Positions 49,571 through 62,286 of a stretch of 64,000 nt of DNA are shown here, piece by piece. The translations under genes and the position numbers were made by a program. The notes under the pieces were generated by a model. The model did not search any database. It had not been told where the DNA came from and saw nothing but the letters and a program-made list of their open reading frames with translations. Location: the NCBI RefSeq assembly GCF_000005505.3, contig NC_016134.3, positions 1,240,001-1,304,000 on the forward strand. The letters run 5' to 3'. The DNA is from Brachypodium distachyon. Its lineage: Eukaryota; Streptophyta; Magnoliopsida; Poales; Poaceae. Every line of letters begins with the position of its first letter. The stretch's first letter is position 1.

Positions 49571-49965
49571 TTAAACGCCACCTAGGCTCGGTCTTGGGGC
49601 GCGACAGACGCAGCGCTCCCTGAAGGGGTCCATGGAAACCACCAAGCAGTCCCCTCCGGAGAATCCAAGGTTGTAGCAGGTCTTGTAGCATATCCCGTCC
49701 TCGCAGCCGCTGCCACTGGAGTCCTTGATGATGAACTCCCTCCGAGCCGAGCCTCTAGAGCCTGAAGTAAAATCAGGACAACATTTGTACATGACACTAT
49801 ATATCAGATCTTGTTTTCTCTTACAAGAACACGCAAAAGGCGACTGAACACTGAGAAAGTGGCATATATTTGTTTTTACAGGCAAGGCTTACAAGGAAGT
49901 AAGAGGAGTGGCATGAGCAGCAGCAAGCACAGGCCTGCTGGAACCCTGAGCCTGAGGAACCCCAT
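49571..49965 (-). CDS. Defensin-like peptide with the C1-C8 cysteine pair missing
   Basis: Two exons (49965-49893, 49761-49571) give 87 residues. Exon 1 encodes a signal peptide (MGFLRLRVPAGLCLLLLM), split by a phase-1 intron like its neighbour at 35 kb. The mature region has six cysteines (SGC, GIC, KTC, GDC, ERC, VC) aligned with C2 to C7 of the eight-cysteine relative. The position of C1 is arginine and the C-terminus ends ..PRPSLGGV with no C8. One more cysteine falls at the predicted signal cleavage region. The fold core (C-x4-C-x3-C...C-x-C) is preserved. Promoter TATA-type element at 50069-50078. Intact frame; likely expressed. Confidence 0.8.
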
Positions 49966-50994
49966 GTCTCCAGGAATGAATAGATACTCAAGGAAGGAAG
50001 AGGGGAGCTTTCTTTTTCTTTTCGTTTTCTTGTGTGATGGTACAGATCCAAACAGATGAGTGAGATCTCTTCTTATAGCCATGGATGATGGGACCTTAGA
50101 AGAAGAACAAAGGAAACAATTACAGTGAGGATGGTGCAATCATTATTTGCTGCCATGTATAGAATTGTAGGAGTATATGTTCAGAGATTTCTCATCCAAT
50201 TAAAGCTGGTCATTTAATATGTACCATGTATAGAATTGTAGACATCCTGGTTTTGCATTAGCTTTGCACAATGTACATATTTTTCCATTCTAGCCTGAAC
50301 CAATGGGGAGAATTAATTATTTCTATTTCGCCTTAATATATTGCTTGCTAAAAATCCCAGTGTTGCTGGGCTGTTTGCTCATCTCCACAAATACAGGCAT
50401 GAAAACTGTTCAACATTAATAAATGTAATCCTAATATAATGTCCGGCATCAAGCGCATGAAAAACGCACACATTTTCAAGCATTACGAGTTAAAAACGTC
50501 ATTATATCACTAAGCATGAATATGCATAATGTACCATGCTCCCAATCACGTAAATTTGCATGAAGGCCTCTGACAAACTGTGTTTTCAGACAAATGTCAC
50601 AGATGAGACTTGTGCTAGTTACATGAGGATGTATTGTCACAAGTTTAACACGTCATGATATCATATGGGTTGATACCTACCGTGAAACGGACATTCATAA
50701 TGTGTGGTTGGATGTGTCAACGACATGGAGAAAGAGTAAATGACAGAAAGATCAGGCAGGGGAAAACCTGAATGATTTTCTTGGTTTGTTGCACATGTTC
50801 ATTTTCAATGATCCATAAAAAAATTAGCCTGCCATCTGTTAATTTCCCAACAACTTTTGGGGTGACACGTACTCTTTTCATGGACTTTGCAGTATACTGC
50901 AACCTTTTTCGCCTTGTATGGAGTCTTCATTTCACCAATGAATGGACACAAGCTGCACATAAAAAAAAATTCAGATGAGGTTCATGCTTAATTG

Positions 50995-51040
50995 CTTACC
51001 AGAAGCTAACAGGAGTGGCATGATCAGGAGAAAACATAAA
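50995..51040 (-). pseudogene. Remnant of a further defensin signal-peptide exon
   Basis: The plus strand ttaccagaagctaacaggag followed by tggcatgatcagga aligns with the exon 1 end and splice donor of the 35-kb defensin (ttaccaggaagtaaaaggag, tggcatgatcagca). No ATG or second exon survives nearby. Confidence 0.6.
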
Positions 51041-52018
51041 ATTGACCTCTGATTTCTTTTGCAAAATAGGCAAAGTCAGGATGGTGCAAACATGCAATTC
51101 TATCTGGATGATGCAATGCCGTGGTGTGCATTGTATGGCTGTAAGACACTGAAACTTTTGATAAATATTGAGCTAGCGCGTTTAATTTATAATTAAATAA
51201 GAATACAGGCGTCTTACATTGTACTACGAAATAAATCTCTTGCACAATTGCAATGGGTGGTTCATTTTATCCAGTCATTTTCACCTTATTTTTCATTTTT
51301 CCTTCCTTGCTGCAAACAAAAGTTTAGCAGGTTAAGTGCTCCTCACCAATAATAAAATGAATTTTCTTCTCTCTTTTTTTGGGCGAACAAAACAGTATGA
51401 CATGAGCTTGTTAGGAGGAACAGTAACATGTATTCCCACAAGGCCATAGGGTAGTATAGATTACATGTACAACTGTGGTAAATATGAAGGGAACCCCTTA
51501 TATAATAGGGATATTACACACCTATTGTATGGAAACAATATACATCTCTAGCAGAGCTTACCATATACATTTCAGTTAGTTAGAAGCAAGAAAATATGTT
51601 CAGTCTTCAAATGCTTCTGCCTACTACAGGCTATTCTTTAACTGTTCAAGTAACAGATATGCGTATACCTTTCCAATGCCAGATTCAGACCAAGAACAGA
51701 GTAACACCCATTTTCATCAGCAGAGATTACCATCCAGAAGTATATGCCCCCCTGCTCCCTGTTCCTTGTGTTGTTGGACTTTGCATCAAGTATATGCCCT
51801 CTGTCTTTCTCCTTGATCTTTGTTTTCTCCCAGTAGTTTCTTAGCCTTGACATGTATACTACTGTTCAGCAGCCTGATCTATAAAATTGCTGATTTGCTG
51901 GCCTGTATACAAGAAGTTTGTCGTATATTTTCTTGAAAGAAGAACAGTTCTTCAGATACCTCAGCTTACATGCAGAAGATAAGCTTACATGCTCAACCAA
52001 TACATCACAATAGCATAT

Positions 52019-53996
52019 CTAACTGAACAATTGTCTTATGTGTCGTGTCCATCGTTTCCACCACCGATGCGTCACAACTTCAGCTCCATTATGTCCACCA
52101 CTGATGTCTGTTTTACAAACATAACAAGTCAAACAACCAATGGCATTCCAAAGAAAAAGGCAAATAGACATGATACGATGAGGCATCAACAAAATATTTA
52201 GATAAACTTGCAGGTGAAGTTTGATGGAAACAACTCAGCGTTGATTTAAAAAAACAGACATTAAGAATAGGTAAACAGAAACACTCCTACTGTCAGATTC
52301 AAAGATATTCTCAAAATCGTATAGTACTATAGTACTCATTAACAACGTAAAAATGATGAACATGTACACTTGGAGTCTTGGACTATTAGCTGATCACAAG
52401 GGGAAGCTGTCTAGAATTATCTTAAGCTCATTCCATGCCGTATGGGGAAAAATATATACTCATACTAATAAGTAATAACCACTAGAAATACAGGTGATGA
52501 TGACTATTTTGGATTAGATTACCTTTCAAAATGATAAGCCTGAAAGGCGAAATGAACTTGATTTATTAAAAAAAAAACTGGTGCAGATGAACTTGTGAGT
52601 TGCAACAGGCCTCTCGTATAAGTGTTAGGATGAATAATTATTTCGGAAATTTCAAGCCAAGTTGTTTTTATGGATTTAAGATTATTACCAAAATCGGTAG
52701 AAAAAACAATATTGAAAGAACGAATATAACTAGCTTGAGCTTCCAAATGTGCCAATTGAGCTACGTATTTTGACATTTTAGTTGGTTCAAGCTAATTTTT
52801 TGTATAATTGTCTTCAACCAATGACGAAAAAAGTAACTCGGTTTTGTTATACCTGCAGTATAGACCATTTCGAGTGGGTAATAGCGAGAAACGACATCGG
52901 TCTCAAGAAGTTTCTTGAACTGCAATGACTCAAGATGGACAATGAAGACACCGGAAACTGTCCACAAGAACACCACATTATTCTCCTCAGCAAAACCTAT
53001 CGTATGCGGGGGCTGTTTCGCCGAATCCAGGGGAAGTAATCTGTCCAGTTCAATGCTTCTTCCCCGCACCCATGAAACGGCACCATCACAATCGGTCTCC
53101 TTCTTCCAGAACTGGGCGGTGAAGTCTGACACGAAGAGGATACCCAGTGCCATCCCACCACCCTCTGCCCGCATGACCGTCATCCCACCACCGCCTAGCT
53201 GCATAACCGTGTATGGAGCCCCGGCAAACATTTCCACCGGCAGCGATGTCACGGCAAGGCTCTGCCTGTAGAGATCGAACTCGAGGATGCTCGGCGGACC
53301 TGCGGCGACCAACCAGCAAAGCGAACCCCCAATCAGCACAGCAGGCATGCCCGTGAAGGAGATGGGATCCCCGGAATATGCAAGCGGCGCCGAGACGAAA
53401 TCGCTGACGGCGCCGGTCTCCGACGAGTAAACGCAGGCGAGCGCCGTTCGTGTGTGCGGCTCCCCGCTGCCCACGAAGACCACCTGGAAGCGGAGGGCGT
53501 CGTCTCCGGCAGCGGCGGGGGCGCGAACCACGGCCGCGCAGATCTGGAGCCCCATCGTCTGGTGGAACCCTGCGGGCACGGCCACGCGGCGCTGGGCGCC
53601 GGAGACCGGGTCCCAGACGAGGACCTGGCGCGGGATTGGGAGGTGGAAGAGCCCGAGCCCGTGGCGCCACTCGAGGGAGCGGTAGCGGTCGTCGATCCGC
53701 AGCGAGAAGCGCCCCCGGGGGACGCGGTCGGGGGCGTCCATGGACGGCTGGAATGAGACGCCGTGGTAGGTGTCGAAGAAGCCGATGAGGGGCGCGGGGG
53801 CAGGGTCGCGGCGGTGGTGGAGGCGGAAGCGGAGGGGGAAAGCCGGGTCGGAGACGAGGCGGCGCCAGCGGCTGCAGACGAGCGCGGCCCGCGGGAGGGA
53901 GGACGGGAGCGGGGGCAGGCGGAGCAGGATCGAGGAGAGCAGGTCGTCGTCGTCGTCCAGCGGCGCCGCCTGGCCGCGGTGGAGGGTGTTGCTCAT
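52019..53996 (-). CDS. F-box protein, grass-specific F-box-associated type
   Basis: Exon 1 (53996-52853) plus terminal exon (52107-52019) give 410 residues. The F-box is at about residues 16-57 (DDLLSSILLRLPPLPSSLPR, then CSRWRRLVSDPAF), so the protein should bind SKP1 in an SCF ubiquitin ligase; the substrate is unknown. The remainder is a beta-rich associated domain with repeated VWDP, YSSETG and LESLQFKKL-type motifs common in large grass F-box families. The frame reads on past 52853 to a stop at 52761, but a good donor (GCAG|GTATAAC) at 52853 and an in-phase acceptor at 52108 give a tail DISGGHNGAEV, similar to tails I recall in this family. The spliced model is preferred. Its 3' end belongs to the duplicated unit B. 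Confidence 0.8.
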
Positions 53997-54561
53997 CTCG
54001 GCTCGGCTTCCTCGCAGCAGCTCACGAGGGAAAAGGGAAAAGCAGATATACAGAGTGGGGTTTGAAAAAGGAACGGGAATACGGGGTGGTCAAAATTCAG
54101 ATAGTGTGGGACGAATTTTCAAGATTGATTGTCACTAAACTCAGATTGCACATATGGACAAGAAGAAAGTAATTACAGTGCCTGACAGTAGGATGGAAGC
54201 AACTAACCCACCTTAGTAGGAATAGTGAAGATAAAAGAGGGTCACAAGCCAAGCTAGAACAATAACAAAAAAACCTTGCTGTATGGAAAAAAACGACCCG
54301 TATAAACGCAGAAGGGCGGCGATTTCTATCGCCGTCTCTTACATTTGCCTTCTGTAAATTCTATGTTGATCTGCTCATCACAGCAAATACGACATTGAAG
54401 TTTGCACGGTACCTTAGTCACGCACAAAAAAAGTTCTACCAACCTATCTTAAAGTAATACTGCTCCACACGAAACATAATACACCTATTTCCACAGAGGC
54501 AACAGCATTGCATCTAAAAATAACACTGTTGACCAAAACAAAGTTACAAGACACCTCTGAT
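53997..54561 (-). other. F-box promoter and 3' region of the glycosyltransferase gene
   Basis: 565 bp without coding content. A GC-rich leader lies next to the F-box ATG; the half adjacent to 54562 is AT-rich 3' UTR-like. Confidence 0.45.
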
Positions 54562-55659
54562 TTAGCGTGACCTCAAGCATCCACCGGGAAGTAAGAACCT
54601 GAAGTTGTCTGCGTTCTTGATCAGATAGGAAGGCAGATGAACAGCGGATGCCGACTTCGGTATAGGTCCCATCTTCTTGAATAGGTCCCTGAATGTGTAC
54701 TCTTCAGGTAGCATGTCAAACAGGTTCTCCCCGTTGCATATGACTCTCTGGATTCTGTCTGGATTCAGGAAGCTTTCCTGTCTCACCCGGTCTGCGTGGC
54801 TATACGCCTTCATCTTGAAAGCAAACTCCTTGATCTCCCTGAAGCAGAAGCTGCAATGCCAGCCCGCGTCGGCCAGCATTAGGTTGGTCTGACGGGAGTG
54901 GCGATACTTTGTGCGCTCAGTGAACAGATGCGCTGTCGCTCTCCAGCTGTCATGGTCGACAGGAAATTCAAAGGAGTACATATAGTTCTTGAGCTCAAGA
55001 TGCATGATTGGTGGTATTCCATCGCACCACTTGAGCAACTGCAAGGTTTCAGGATTTGGGATCTCATCAGCATCAGCCATGATCAAGACATCCCCAACAG
55101 CAATGCCTGATCTTTTTAGCAGGGCGTTAAGTGCACGGCGGTGACCAGCCTCTACAAGGAACGGCATTCTGCGAGAATCAGGATCCAAATCTCCAATAGC
55201 AAGCATGTCATAGACAATCTTTGAGCTAGCAAATGCGAAACGGTTGAGGTTTTCAAAGAAGGAGAGTGCCTTTGGGATGCCAGTGAAGGTAGCATTAGAC
55301 TCAAGGACGACAAATCTGTCAACATACGGAAAGAGCTCGCGGTAGCGGATTTCCAGAATATCGAGTTCATTGCTGAAGAGGACAGCATCAAAGACACGGC
55401 GAGGGGAGGAGAGGGTGCCCCAGCCATGGAGCTGACATAACTGCTGCATGGAGATATTAGGGGCATAGTAGTGCGGGATACGGATGAACGGCCTCGGCGG
55501 CGTGTCCCACAGCGGCCGCAGAAGGTAGGAGATACTTTGGAAGTACTGGGTGACAGCAATAACAGACACTGAAAGAACTAGGACAAAGGTTATCAGGAAC
55601 TTGAAAGCTATAATGCCTTTTCGTCTAGCTACAGGCGGATTAAGCGAGTTTCCTGCCAT
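54562..55659 (-). CDS. GT17 family beta-1,4-mannosyl-glycoprotein N-acetylglucosaminyltransferase-like protein
   Basis: A single uninterrupted exon of 365 residues. It is a type II membrane protein: cytosolic N-terminus with basic RRK, a transmembrane segment at about 19-42 ([20 protein letters not shown]), then a lumenal domain. [43 protein letters not shown] (a DxD-like metal site) and [11 protein letters not shown] are hallmarks of glycosyltransferase family 17. Animal GnT-III adds bisecting GlcNAc to N-glycans, but plants are not known to make bisected N-glycans, so the true acceptor is open. Expected in the Golgi. The ATG at 55659 is just ahead of the basic residues and membrane anchor. 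A 5' UTR intron is likely, since leader-like sequence recurs near 56.5-56.9 kb. Confidence 0.9.
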   Translation of the reverse strand: MAGNSLNPPVARRKGIIAFKFLITFVLVLSVSVIAVTQYFQSISYLLRPLWDTPPRPFIRIPHYYAPNISMQQLCQLHGWGTLSSPRRVFDAVLFSNELDILEIRYRELFPYVDRFVVLESNATFTGIPKALSFFENLNRFAFASSKIVYDMLAIGDLDPDSRRMPFLVEAGHRRALNALLKRSGIAVGDVLIMADADEIPNPETLQLLKWCDGIPPIMHLELKNYMYSFEFPVDHDSWRATAHLFTERTKYRHSRQTNLMLADAGWHCSFCFREIKEFAFKMKAYSHADRVRQESFLNPDRIQRVICNGENLFDMLPEEYTFRDLFKKMGPIPKSASAVHLPSYLIKNADNFRFLLPGGCLRSR

Positions 55660-57371
55660 GCGACACTCTTGTGTCTATGATAAAGAAAGATGTGACCGAG
55701 TCTTTGAGATGCATAAGAGAGTGCCTCAAGTACACTCTGGTCCAGGGGAACGCGGCTATATAGGGAGCTGAACGTAATCTGCATTATACAAGAGAGAGCA
55801 GAAAGTAAGTAAACACAGAGATGAAAATGATACAAATAACATCAATTAGAAAGAAATGAGCATGTTGGTAAGATTCTCAATTGACATAGAGAATGATGAG
55901 GTGAGTCACAGTTGCACGCCTACAGGGTCATTCTAGATTTGCGACGTGACAGACTTGTTCTTTAAAAGGCCCCAAATTGATATGCACCAAGACAAATGAG
56001 CTGCTATTAGTTATTACATCATCCAATAAGAAATGGAACCCAAGAGCAGCATACCACCATAGCCAGCGTCATCTATTGCAACACCATGCTGGTGATGGTC
56101 AGAGAACCCTAATAAGAGGCATGATCTAACTGCACAAACCACCAACAGGATATCTACCTACCCTCTACTAAGTGTCAACCACAAAAAACCAAACATTGAG
56201 ACAGCAACAACAACAACAACAACAACAACATTGCACACGGCGATTCTCTATGCCCAATTCGGTGATTACCTGAAAAAAGATCCCCATTTCATTCAGCAAG
56301 GCCGCATGATGATCAATTGAGCAAGCCCCCCTCTACCAGAATCGAATTGAGACGCCACAGCAAAGTAAACCAGCGGCCTTGCACATGATGGTGATCTTCT
56401 ATCTATGCCCAGTCCGGTGGCTACCCAAAACGCAAAATCCCATTCTTAACATCGTCAATCACGATTCCCCTTGCCCAAACCAAATCGAAATCGATCATGC
56501 ACTGCCATCATTATTTGGCTACCCTTTGTTTGTTTTTCTACTACGGAAGAACACTAGAACATCCCTACAACAAGGCAGCTGACGGAGCCGCCGCCACCCT
56601 GCCTGCCCGAATAATCCCTTCGAGAGATCGGCACCAAATCCAACCGAACCAATCCAAATCCTTCCTGCCCCCATATACCCGCCGCCGCATCGGGACGCAT
56701 AGTTGAAGATCATCAAAAAAGAAACAGAAATGGCGGAGGGAGGGAGGCCGTGCCATCTCTATCTCTCTCACCTCGGGGAAGACGAAGACGGAGACGGGGA
56801 CGGGGACGGAGAAGATGGGGGTAGCGGTCGCCTCTGTACGAGACCCGTCGCGCGCTCGATCCGCTGCCATTTATTACTCACGCCATGGTTCCCCACGCTG
56901 CTGACCCCTCGTCCTCCTCCTCCATTGCTAAAATTAGGCGGCCGGCTGGGCAGGGCAAGAAAGCAAGAACGGTGTGGGGGGGTAGTGGTGGATTCGCTTT
57001 TGCTTTGCCCGTAGGATATGCGATGATGAGGAGGAGGAGGAGCCTGACGAGGATCGCTTTGCTTCAGCTTGATTTGCTTTGCTGCCACTCCCCTATTTCC
57101 ACTCCATTGAATTGGGAAGGAAGAAATGCTCTAGAACACGAGCTGAAAGATGGGGGATTTGACTGGTTGATTGTGATCCACGGCATGGGTCAAGTGTGCA
57201 GTTCATACACACACCCATGCCACACACACACACACACACAGAGGACCCATGTCTTCTCCCTGTCTGCCACACAGATTAAAAAGGAATAGGAAAAAAATTG
57301 CCTTCTGCATTGTGTTTCTTACTTTCTTTGGGTGTTCCAACTAAACCCTCCAGAACCCTAGTGACCCCCCT
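55660..57371 (-). promoter_or_regulatory. Upstream region of the GT17 gene with microsatellites
   Basis: Contains a (CAA)9 run at 56204-56231 and a (CA)10 run at 57220-57240. Between 56550 and 57050 the sequence is GC-rich with TATA-poor leader character (minus-strand pyrimidine tracts), consistent with a first untranslated exon and promoter, but no splice site is proven. No coding exon recognised. Confidence 0.45.
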
Positions 57372-57576
57372 CTTTGGATAGCAAATTTTTTTTAAACATA
57401 AATTTAAGAGAATAATGCTGGTGGAAAACAAAGAGGATTGTTATACAGCTGAAGAAAAACTCCAAGAATGGTCCTTTGGATAGCAATTTTTTTTTTAAAC
57501 ATAAATTTAAGAGAATAATGCTGGTGGAAAACAAAGAGGATTGTTATACAGCTGAAGAAAAACTCCAAGAATGGTC
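57372..57576. repeat. 102-bp tandem duplication
   Basis: Two nearly identical units, 57372-57473 and 57474-57576, each starting ctttggatagcaa, T-run, aaacataaatttaag and ending tccaagaatggtc. They differ by about one T in the homopolymer and little else. No gene covers them. Confidence 0.95.
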
Positions 57577-60500
57577 CTTTGTATATAACACACGCAAATT
57601 AAAGAAGCCAGAAGGGGCAATAACCAAGAGGAGTGGCGCTTCGTATATTCTATCCATTATTTTTTTAAGGGTCTTGCTTCCCATACGATTATTAGCGTCT
57701 GATTTTCATCCGATTAATCATCGTAGCCATCTATCCAGTCTATTCTATGCAGCCAGAACCACCGATTACATATCTAAAAAAAAAAGTCGGGCGATAAAAG
57801 ACTGTAAACGCAGCTATTTCGCCTTTTTTTTAAGTTTTGGCAAGTAAATTTGGCTTGGCGATGCCAAAGTGCCTTATTACATTAGGAGTATGTGGTGTCT
57901 AATTGTCTATAATTGCATGACACAATCGAACAAGCGCTAACTAGAGACCTCCACCGAGCGGCACCGTTGGGTCATTGGATAACCGACGACTGAATTAGGA
58001 GAGGATTGTCTATTCACACGTTATGTTTCTTAAAATTTAGTTCGCATTTCTGAACTTTTGAATCGACATCCAATACAAACTCACGTCACTTATTTTGAAA
58101 AGGAAGGAGTATAACAATGTAGTAATATAACCTCGAAGACTCAACAAAGCCAGATCGTCGGTCTCAGAAAAAAAAAGAATATCGAAATGAAATCAGATGA
58201 ATGGCGAAATGGAGATAAGAGTTATCTGGAGTGGACCGTTCACAGTAGTTATTGGGCCTCGTCTCCAGGAAACAGATTGAGGTCGGCCCATTTATAGCTC
58301 CTCCACCTTTTTTTTCCTTGCAAAAAGACAAATTGCTTAATTTCAGTTCCTCTCAAGCGACAAATTAAACAGCTATATACATCCATCATGCTTGATTTGT
58401 CAACCAAACTACGGTTCAGAAAAATAAATACTTGGCAACCAAATTAGTATATCTTAAACCCAGAAAATAAATACACAAAATACAAAAAGGTCGAGACTGA
58501 TAATTCATGAAGTAGGCTGCGCTTTCACAATGGAAATACTGCACATATATGTATGACAGCAAAACCACTAGCTAGTAGCTCCACACGTAACCACAACAAA
58601 TGCTAAATAGAATAAGCAAATTAAAGCTTCCTAATTAAAAAAGGACAAATGATACATAGTGGTAATCTCCTTAACGACGACAGGCTAAAATACCTCCGAA
58701 GATCGAGAAATAGTGCATGCATTTAGTTTAGGGATAGTAAAATAACTAAGCCATGTATACTACTACTTCTGTTTCTAAACACAAGGAGTTCTAGATTTGT
58801 CTTATTAAGTCGGTCATTTTAAACTTTGAATGAATTTATAGAAAAATAAATCAAAATTGCAACTCTAAATTAGTTTACTGAATCTTTCATGACATATATT
58901 TTCACAGTATACTTACTTGAATACCCAAGATGTTGATACTTTTTTTTAATAAACTTAGCAAACATTAAGAAGTTTGGCTTAAAACAAACTAAGAACTTTT
59001 TTTTATTTTGGAAGGGAGGTTAGCATATCTCAGTGTTTCATATCCAGGCCACATATCTGCATGAGATAATAATTTTTAGAAGCCGCATCCTTGGCATGCA
59101 TGCAGTGTGCCATTAAAAATCCAAGTAGATGAGTCCAGTCAATGGCCTCCTTCTCAAAGGACCAGGGCCCCTGTCTGCTCAACTGTCTGCCTCATGTCCC
59201 ACACAGGAGCTTGACATGCATGCGTGACATGTACAAGTCTTTCCCACACACAACAACACCCTAACCACCAAAAACATCAGGGTCAAGCTACACAAAAAAG
59301 GGGCCAACGAATAGATCACACAAGAAAAGTACCTCCATTAGGTTCCTTGAGTGCTCTTCCTGCTATATGCACATTTTTATTTTTTATCCTCTTTTTGCAG
59401 AAAGAGCTGGCGGCCACAGAATTTCTTGTTCTGCTAATGTGGTTGCCTCAGCTCTCATCACAAACTAATTCATATACCTGAGCTTAATTATTATAAGAAA
59501 CGCTTTGTTAGTAACAACATTTGGAGCTCTATAATGATTGGTTGCCTAGAGACAGTCCACCAACAAAAACACAAACAATTAGTAGTGGCAGGGACATGGA
59601 GAACACGAATCGACAATAATTTTCCCCCCAAAGAAATTATATATGTTTGCACAGTGAACACCGGGGAAGAAATAATGTGCTATGGCAGTACTAAAAGACC
59701 ATGCACCCAAGTTGTGTGAGTACAAATATTGGTGATCAGAAATCCGTTTGGAAAGGAAAAAATTGATGAGAAGAAAAGATGATGATTAGGATGTTGACCG
59801 GCATTTAGAGGGAGTACAGGAGTAGCTAGGCCGGGTGCGAACCATGAGGAGGCTACCTAGCTAAAGGGTACTGCATATGTATATTTGTTTGTACATACAC
59901 ATCATGGACAGGTATGTGTACTTGATTATTTATTTATGTATCGATCTTCACCAGGAAAAAATTGGGCAATTGATGGGGATATATAATATGCTCATGAGCA
60001 TGATGTAGATAGAGAAAGGGATAGAAGCCATATACCTGCATTTTTTATAATTAGAGGAAATCATGGAAATCTCAGCTGATCCATGCATGATTGGTCCAAA
60101 TGATTAGCCATGATTCTGGACAAAATAATTCGTCTGAGCAAGAGCAAGGGAAAGGATGGGAATTAAGCAACAGAATCATTGACCCGCGTGTTGTACACTA
60201 ATAAATCAACACAAAACCCATTGTATTTGTATGGCGATTCCAAGCATGCATGCGTGGCCTTGATTTAATTTAATTTAGTCGATAAAATTGCGGGGAGAAA
60301 AAAAACTAAATTTTCACCACGAATGATATGAAGCATGCCAAAGTGGAGTAGGCGTCGACGGCTACTGGGCCACTTACCGGTGGGGCCGGCCACCGCGTGG
60401 ATCAAGCTCATGCAGGTCTTATGCCGACTCCACCCGGTCCACAAAGACTCAGTTTGAACTTATTTTATAATCTGTTGTTGGAAAATATACACACGAAAGT

Positions 60501-61336
60501 AAAAGTAAAGAAAAAAAGGTTAGCCAAACACGAAAACGAAAGAAAACATGGATTACGATAATACACCGCAAAACGGAGCCTAAAGCTCACGCTCAAAATC
60601 ATGATCAGTTGTTATTGGTACGTACACATATACTCTACTCGCATACAAATATACGGGTACAGTATAACCGTAACATTAATCTTCGTCGTCACCGTGTACT
60701 ACGTCGCCGTCATTTATCCCTTGCCGGCCGTCGAGTGGCACCGGCGGACCGCCTCAACGGTTTTTGGGTCCACGTTGGAAGCTATACAGCTAGCTATCGT
60801 GGATGGATGGACGGACCAGGACGAAACTAACTAACTGCGGGGTTCTATCGGCGCAGAGGCACGTACTCTATACATACTACGTATACAATACCGGTATACG
60901 TACGCATACGGTACGTACATGCCTGCCACCTAACAAAACCTATCACATTAAATAAACAGTAGTATAGTACTGCTGATAAGTACACGTAGTAGCTGGTTGT
61001 ATATGATCCAGAAGCATGGATATGGATGAGCCATACGTACGTGTAGCTACCAAGATAATATGTAGTCCCTCCGTCCGCGAAAAATGTAAATTTAGGATTT
61101 TTCAAACAATTAAGCATTGAAATAGAAAATGCATTAGAAAGTTGTTAACCATCATCTCTCTTCTCCGTAATTCTTCCATCTTCAATGAGCTAAGTGCATG
61201 AAGAAATGTTATTTGGTTCGACTTCAGTGTAATGAAAGAAATAAAAAAATTTAAGTCTAAAATGCTTTGAAAAGAGAAAATGCATACTTTTGTGAACAAA
61301 TTTTAAATCCAAACGTACACTTTTTTTTTAAGTCTA
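57577..61336. other. Gene-poor AT-rich region
   Basis: I see no supported gene. A degenerate Stowaway-like element lies at about 58763-59020 (ctacttctgtttctaaacac at the left against the complement of tattttggaagggagg at the right). A one-ended MITE begins at about 61068 (tccctccgtccgcgaaaaat). A single right MITE end occurs near 58105. Many 'gtacgta' and 'catgcatg' palindromes are scattered at 59.1-61.0 kb. Confidence 0.45.
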
Positions 61337-61448
61337 CTCCCTCCAATTCTAAATTCTTGTCTCAAATTTCCTAAATTTGGATGTATCTATTCTTAAAAAG
61401 TGTCTAGATACATGTAATATTTCGACAGCAATTTAAGATCGGAGTGGG
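61337..61448. mobile_element. Stowaway MITE
   Basis: 112 bp between TA dinucleotides. Left end ctccctccaattctaaattc, right end the imperfect complement (gacagcaatttaagatcgga). Interior contains agatacatgtaatatttcg, the family motif seen elsewhere in the window. Confidence 0.85.
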
Positions 61449-62286
61449 TAGGTAAGTAGGTGTAGTAAGCCACGTCATGCGGTTGATGTTTCTGTTGCCG
61501 ACATTTTCGAGCTACCCACACAACACTCTTGGTGTGTGACCAAGCTATACCCACACACTTCCTCAACGACGCCAAGGTTACTACCAAAATAAGCACGCAG
61601 CAGCTCGAGCTAATCAAACGAACGGTCAACACTATACAGATAAATTTGCTATATCTAAGTTTGCCTCGGCCGTGACCGTATATATCCCCCATTCTACGTT
61701 CTACTAATTGTTAGTTACCCACCAGCCCATAGATATTAATTCTCCAACTATATAAATGGGTGTAAGGTAAGAGAAATATGCACCGCGCGTCATGATGTCT
61801 ATGTAAGAGTCAACGAGTCACCAATAATTTTCTGGTTCAAGAGAAACACCATCGCTATATATCATCTTTTCCCTTTGCGTCAACCGGGTCAAATCCGGAG
61901 GTGACGGGGTTGACCCACAAAGCACAATTTCAGCAGGCATGCAACCCGGCCGATCGAGAGCTAATTAAAACATGCATGCACACGTACGCGCGGTAAAGTA
62001 TAAGTCTAATCCAGACCAGCACGTAAGCTGGCTAGCTTTAGATGTCTTGTCTCTGTCCCTAGTCTCTCAAACACAGATGATCTCCCTAATTATTCTAGAC
62101 CATCAGACATATGCTCCGTCCCTACATGCATGACGGTGGCCTTTATTTTCGTTACCAAGCTATTTCTCTGTTTCTTAATATTTGTACATTTGAAAAAAAA
62201 AATCAGATAGTCTCAACTTTGCATGCTTTTGTAGAAAAAAATTACCAACGTCAATATATAGTAACAAATTGTTTGATAGTGTTGTA

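Larger units (their letters stand above)
49365..52800. repeat. Tandem duplication, right unit (B)
   Basis: Counterpart of 46200-48520. Anchors: gagtgaatggatagccaata at 49373, the defensin-like gene, tcagaccaagaacagagtaa at about 51685 (unit A about 47459), the F-box terminal exon and gtgccaattgagctacgtat at about 52750. It contains an extra 1.3 kb (50350-51670) absent from unit A. Confidence 0.85.

Noticed and set aside
52761..52852. Unspliced C-terminal extension of the F-box ORF to a stop at 52761
   Set aside because: The frame crosses a strong GT donor and enters AT-rich intron-like sequence. A phase-compatible acceptor and exon 745 bp downstream give a family-like tail, so the extension is treated as intronic.
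57476..57847. 123-codon ORF over the 102-bp tandem repeat
   Set aside because: Low-complexity and built partly on the duplicated non-coding unit. No recognisable domain or promoter context.
59090..59240. Possible microRNA precursor around the tgcatgc-rich palindromes
   Set aside because: No arm matches a conserved miRNA that I know and the inverted matches are too short for a convincing precursor.
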